DNA from: DATKZB01 sp035528235
GTDB taxonomy: Bacteria > Planctomycetota > Phycisphaerae > FEN-1346
Assembly (NCBI GenBank): GCA_035528235.1
Contig: DATKZB010000375.1
Coordinates: 1-8,054 of the forward strand
DNA length: 8,054 nt
Direction of reading: 5' to 3'
Each line of letters begins with the position of its first letter. Position 1 is the stretch's first letter. The notes beneath the pieces were generated by a model. The model did no database searches. It was not told where the DNA came from and was given only the letters and a program-made list of their open reading frames with translations. Shown here piece by piece: positions 5,741 to 8,054 of the stretch. The position numbers and the translations under genes were made by a program.

Positions 5741-6865
5741 GTGGACACGCTCGAAAGGCTCAGGCTCCTGGCCGACGCGTCGCGGTACGACCTGTCGTGC
5801 GCGTGCGGCACGAAGCGGGCGACCGACCACCGGCAACGCGGCCCGGGCGGCCTGTGGCTGTACCCGGCGTCGGTGCCTCGCGGCGGCACCGAGGTCATGC
5901 TCAAGACGCTTCTGTCGAACGCCTGCGCGAACGACTGCCGGTATTGCCCCCTGCGGAGCGACCGCGACACCCCCCGGTGCACCCTCGCCCCGGAGGAAGT
6001 GGCCGCCGCGTTCATGGATTACGTGCGGGCCAGGCGGGTGTTCGGCCTGTTCCTGACGTCGGGCGTTATTCGCGACGCCGACACCACGATGGATCGCATG
6101 CTGGCCGTGGCCCAGATCCTCCGCCGCCGGCACGCGTATCGCGGGTACCTGCACCTGAAGGTCATTCCCGGGGCGTCGGACGCCGCCATCGAGCAGGCCG
6201 TGGACGTTGCCAACGCCGTGTCGCTGAACGTCGAGGTGCCGACGCGCGGGGCCTTCCGGCCGCTGTCGTCGAAGAAGGATTACGACCGCGACATCGTGCG
6301 GCCGATGCGGCTCATCAGCCGCCTGACGGCCCGTGGCAGCCGGCGCGCCCGCGTCAAGCACACGACCCAGTTCATCGTGGGCGCCTCCGACGAGACCGAC
6401 GCCGACATCGTGCAGGCCACCTTCGGCCTGTACCGGCGACTGGGCCTGTCGCGGGTGTACTTCAGCGCGTACCAACGCGGGCTGGGCGATGGGTCGCTGC
6501 CGGGCGAACGGGCGGGCGCGGCCGCCGCCGAGGACCTGCTGACGCGCGAGCACCGGCTGTACCAGGCCGACTTCCTCATCCGCAAGTACCGCTGGGACGC
6601 CGACGACATCCTGTTCGAGGCCGACGGTAGCCTTCCGCTGGGCACGGACCCGAAACAGCGGTGGGCCGAGCGGCACCCGGAGTTCTACCCCGTGCGGGCG
6701 CGGTCGGCCGCCCGAGAGGCGCTGTTGCGGGTGCCGGGCATCGGTCCTATTACGGCGGGACGGATCCTGCGGACCCGCCGCGAGGGCATCCTGCGCAGCC
6801 TGGCCGACGTGGGCCTGGGCGGCAAACGCTTGGCAAGGGCCGCGCCGTATGTTGTGATGGACTGA
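5741..6865 (+). CDS. Radical SAM protein with C-terminal helix-hairpin-helix (putative DNA modification/repair, COG4277-like)
   Basis: A 374-residue radical SAM enzyme. The [4Fe-4S]-binding CxxxCxxC is C62-x3-C66-x2-C69, inside LLSNACANDCRYCP; the cluster and S-adenosylmethionine would produce a deoxyadenosyl radical. Family-typical stretches follow: LFLTSGVIRDAD (103-114), GYLHLKVIPGAS (135-146), TTQFIVGASDETD (208-220), REHRLYQADFLIRKY (269-283) and the DPKQRWAERHPEFYPV region (303-318). The C-terminus carries a helix-hairpin-helix, LLRVPGIGPITAGRI (328-342), which in other proteins binds DNA without sequence specificity. Family members are annotated as putative DNA modification/repair proteins, but the reaction is not established. 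The GTG start fits the family N-terminus (DTLERLRLLADASRYD); GGAGGA at 5725-5730 is the likely ribosome site, ten bases upstream. N-terminal C20 and C22 may bind another ligand. The DUF4130-type partner often found beside such genes is absent here; the exporter gene starts 34 bases later. Confidence 0.88.
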   Translation: MDTLERLRLLADASRYDLSCACGTKRATDHRQRGPGGLWLYPASVPRGGTEVMLKTLLSNACANDCRYCPLRSDRDTPRCTLAPEEVAAAFMDYVRARRVFGLFLTSGVIRDADTTMDRMLAVAQILRRRHAYRGYLHLKVIPGASDAAIEQAVDVANAVSLNVEVPTRGAFRPLSSKKDYDRDIVRPMRLISRLTARGSRRARVKHTTQFIVGASDETDADIVQATFGLYRRLGLSRVYFSAYQRGLGDGSLPGERAGAAAAEDLLTREHRLYQADFLIRKYRWDADDILFEADGSLPLGTDPKQRWAERHPEFYPVRARSAAREALLRVPGIGPITAGRILRTRREGILRSLADVGLGGKRLARAAPYVVMD

Positions 6866-6899
6866 CGCCGGCCGCATCGCATCGAGAACAGGCATCCCC

Positions 6900-7817
6900 A
6901 TGCAAGATCGCAAGCGCCTCAGCACCGCAATGGGCATCGTCGCGATCCTGTTCTGGAGCGGGACGGTCGCCCTGGCGCGGAGCCTCTCGGAATCGGTCGG
7001 CGCCGTCACGGCGGTCGCGTTGGCCTACGGCATCGGCGGCGTGCTCGGCTGCGCGTACCTGGTCGTCACAGGACGCCTCGGCGGTGCCCTGCGGCTGCCG
7101 CGGGCGTACCTGGTGGGGTGCGGGTCGCTGTTCGTCGTGTACATCGTGAGCATCTACCTGGCGGTGGGGCTGGCCGCCGGGCGGCAGCAGGCCATCGAGG
7201 TGGGCATCATCAACTACCTGTGGCCGGCGTTGACGCTGGTCTTCGGCATCCCCATTCTGCACACGAAGGTCCGGGCCGCGTTCGTGCCGGGCGTCGTGCT
7301 GGCGCTGGCGGGGGCGGCGCTGGCGCCGATCGGGCTGGGCGAGTATTCGTTCGACGCGCTGACCGCGAACCTGCGACTGCACCCGGCCCCGTACCTGCTG
7401 GCGTTGGTGGCGGCGGTCACCTGGGCGCTCTACTCGAACCTGAGCCGCCGATGGGCCGGCGACGCCCAGGGCCAGGGCGTGCCGCTGTTCGTCCTGGCGA
7501 CCGGCCTCGTGCTGCTGGGCGTACGGTGGCTGCGGCCGGAGGAGTCGCACTGGACCGGCCGGGCTGCGTGGGAACTCGCCTTCGTGGCCGTGTTTCCGAC
7601 GCTGCTGGCTTACGCCTTGTGGGACCTGGCCGTCCGGCGGGGGAACCTGCCGCTGGTGGCCTCGCTGTCGTACCTCACGCCCATCCTCTCGACGGCCGTC
7701 AGCGCCGCGTACCTGGGCGTGGCGGTGGGCTGGAACCTGTGGGCGGCCTGCGGGCTGGTCGTCGCCGGAGCGTTCCTGTGCAAATGGTCGGTCGTCGAGC
7801 CCCCGGGCGACGTTTAA
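6900..7817 (+). CDS. yddG: YddG-like aromatic amino acid exporter (EamA/DMT superfamily)
   Basis: A 305-residue inner-membrane protein of the drug/metabolite transporter superfamily with about ten hydrophobic segments (roughly 10-28, 34-57, 70-92, 98-120, 126-145, 163-181, 194-209, 224-243, 250-271, 275-295) in two EamA halves. The stretch AIEVGIINYLWPALTLVF (98-115) is nearly the same as the corresponding part of E. coli YddG, and SYLTPILSTAVSA (257-269) and the WALYSN region (175-180) also fit, so the YddG branch is preferred over generic EamA. E. coli YddG exports Phe, Tyr, Trp and some toxic compounds such as paraquat; the substrate here is inferred. It begins 34 bases after the radical SAM gene with only a poor ribosome site (AACAGG, 6887-6892), suggesting co-transcription and perhaps coupled translation. 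The ATG at 6930 is an alternative start but would remove part of the cytoplasmic lead-in to helix 1. Confidence 0.88.
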   Translation: MQDRKRLSTAMGIVAILFWSGTVALARSLSESVGAVTAVALAYGIGGVLGCAYLVVTGRLGGALRLPRAYLVGCGSLFVVYIVSIYLAVGLAAGRQQAIEVGIINYLWPALTLVFGIPILHTKVRAAFVPGVVLALAGAALAPIGLGEYSFDALTANLRLHPAPYLLALVAAVTWALYSNLSRRWAGDAQGQGVPLFVLATGLVLLGVRWLRPEESHWTGRAAWELAFVAVFPTLLAYALWDLAVRRGNLPLVASLSYLTPILSTAVSAAYLGVAVGWNLWAACGLVVAGAFLCKWSVVEPPGDV

Positions 7818-7818
7818 C

Positions 7819-7847
7819 TTGACTTGGCGGCGCGGGCCGGGTATCCT
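7819..7847 (+). promoter_or_regulatory. Sigma70-type promoter for kdsB
   Basis: TTGACT (7819-7824; five of six) and TATCCT (7842-7847; four of six) are 17 bases apart, the best promoter match in the window. The -35 begins one base after the TAA of the exporter gene (7815-7817). Transcription would start near 7854, leaving a leader of about 54 bases. It shows that kdsB can be expressed independently of the operon upstream. Confidence 0.7.
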
Positions 7848-7907
7848 GATGCGCCCATAAGGCGTTTCCTGAAGCGCGGTCCCCGGTATTCGAACGTCAG
7901 GCGCACG

Positions 7908-8054
7908 ATGGTCATTTGCGTTATCCCCGCCCGGTATGGGTCCAAGCGATTCCCGGGGAAGCCTCTCGCCGCCGAAACCGGCAAGCCGCTCATCCAGCAC
8001 GTCTGCGAGGCCGCGCGCGCCGCGGCGCGCGTCGACGCCGTCGTGGTGGCGACC
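7908..8054 (+). CDS. kdsB: 3-deoxy-manno-octulosonate cytidylyltransferase (CMP-KDO synthetase), 5' part only
   Basis: The first 49 codons of a gene that runs off the window; the family is usually about 250 residues. The N-terminus VICVIPARYGSKRFPGKPL (residues 2-20) is the nucleotide-binding loop of KdsB-type cytidylyltransferases, followed by GKPLIQHVCEAAR (25-37) and VDAVVVAT (42-49), the expected second strand. KdsB joins CTP and KDO to give CMP-KDO, the donor for the KDO sugars of lipopolysaccharide inner core, acting in the cytoplasm. The ATG is preceded by a modest AGG (7899-7901) at six bases. The Phe in SKRFPGKPL fits KdsB (S-T/K-R-L/F-P-G-K-P-L); related sugar cytidylyltransferases such as NeuA are less alike. 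A gene of this kind implies a diderm envelope. The catalytic C-terminal part cannot be checked. Confidence 0.92.
   Translation, partial: MVICVIPARYGSKRFPGKPLAAETGKPLIQHVCEAARAAARVDAVVVAT

Noticed and set aside
7850..7905. TGCGCC (7850-7855) and GGCGCA (7900-7905) as a leader stem hiding the kdsB ribosome site, and CGCC/GGCG near 7853-7863 as a terminator.
   Set aside because: Six-base and four-base matches are expected by chance at this GC content; there is no adequate T-run and no recognisable riboswitch.

Overview
The window is a very GC-rich bacterial segment in which every convincing gene lies on the + strand. A kdsB start points to a Gram-negative-type (diderm) cell envelope. Two lipoprotein-type genes, a 13-Asp-box propeller protein, a long-form ADP-ribosylglycohydrolase and palindromes at several gene boundaries together suggest a Planctomycetota-like genome. 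This is inference from gene content and style; no rRNA or marker phylogeny is available here.

Layout. Positions 1-284 hold no supported gene: two hairpins, a strong rho-independent terminator (169-201) closing something upstream, and a weak promoter. Gene 1 (285-1691) is an ADP-ribosylglycohydrolase family protein. A 115-bp gap with a perfect palindrome follows. Genes 2 and 3 (1807-3066 and 3063-5444) overlap by 4 bp (ATGA). They encode a lipoprotein serine hydrolase of the beta-lactamase/class C fold and a large lipoprotein with 13 BNR/Asp-box repeats behind a Pro/Ala linker, presumably a cell-surface pair. A 296-bp gap carries a complex nested palindrome (5456-5581) and a promoter. Genes 4 and 5 (5741-6865 and 6900-7817) form a likely operon: a radical SAM protein with a C-terminal helix-hairpin-helix (COG4277-like, annotated in related genomes as putative DNA modification/repair) and a YddG-like aromatic amino acid exporter. 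A near-canonical promoter (TTGACT-17-TATCCT) then drives the first 49 codons of kdsB, cut by the window end.

The protein-coding content is mostly recognisable families, and I do not see a clear new multi-gene system. The most unusual material is non-coding: several palindromic elements in 8 kb, one of them inside the serine hydrolase reading frame (1883-1978) and sharing a 14/16 core with the intergenic cloverleaf-like element at 5456-5581. The second lead is the pairing of the DNA-related radical SAM protein with an exporter rather than with its usual partner.
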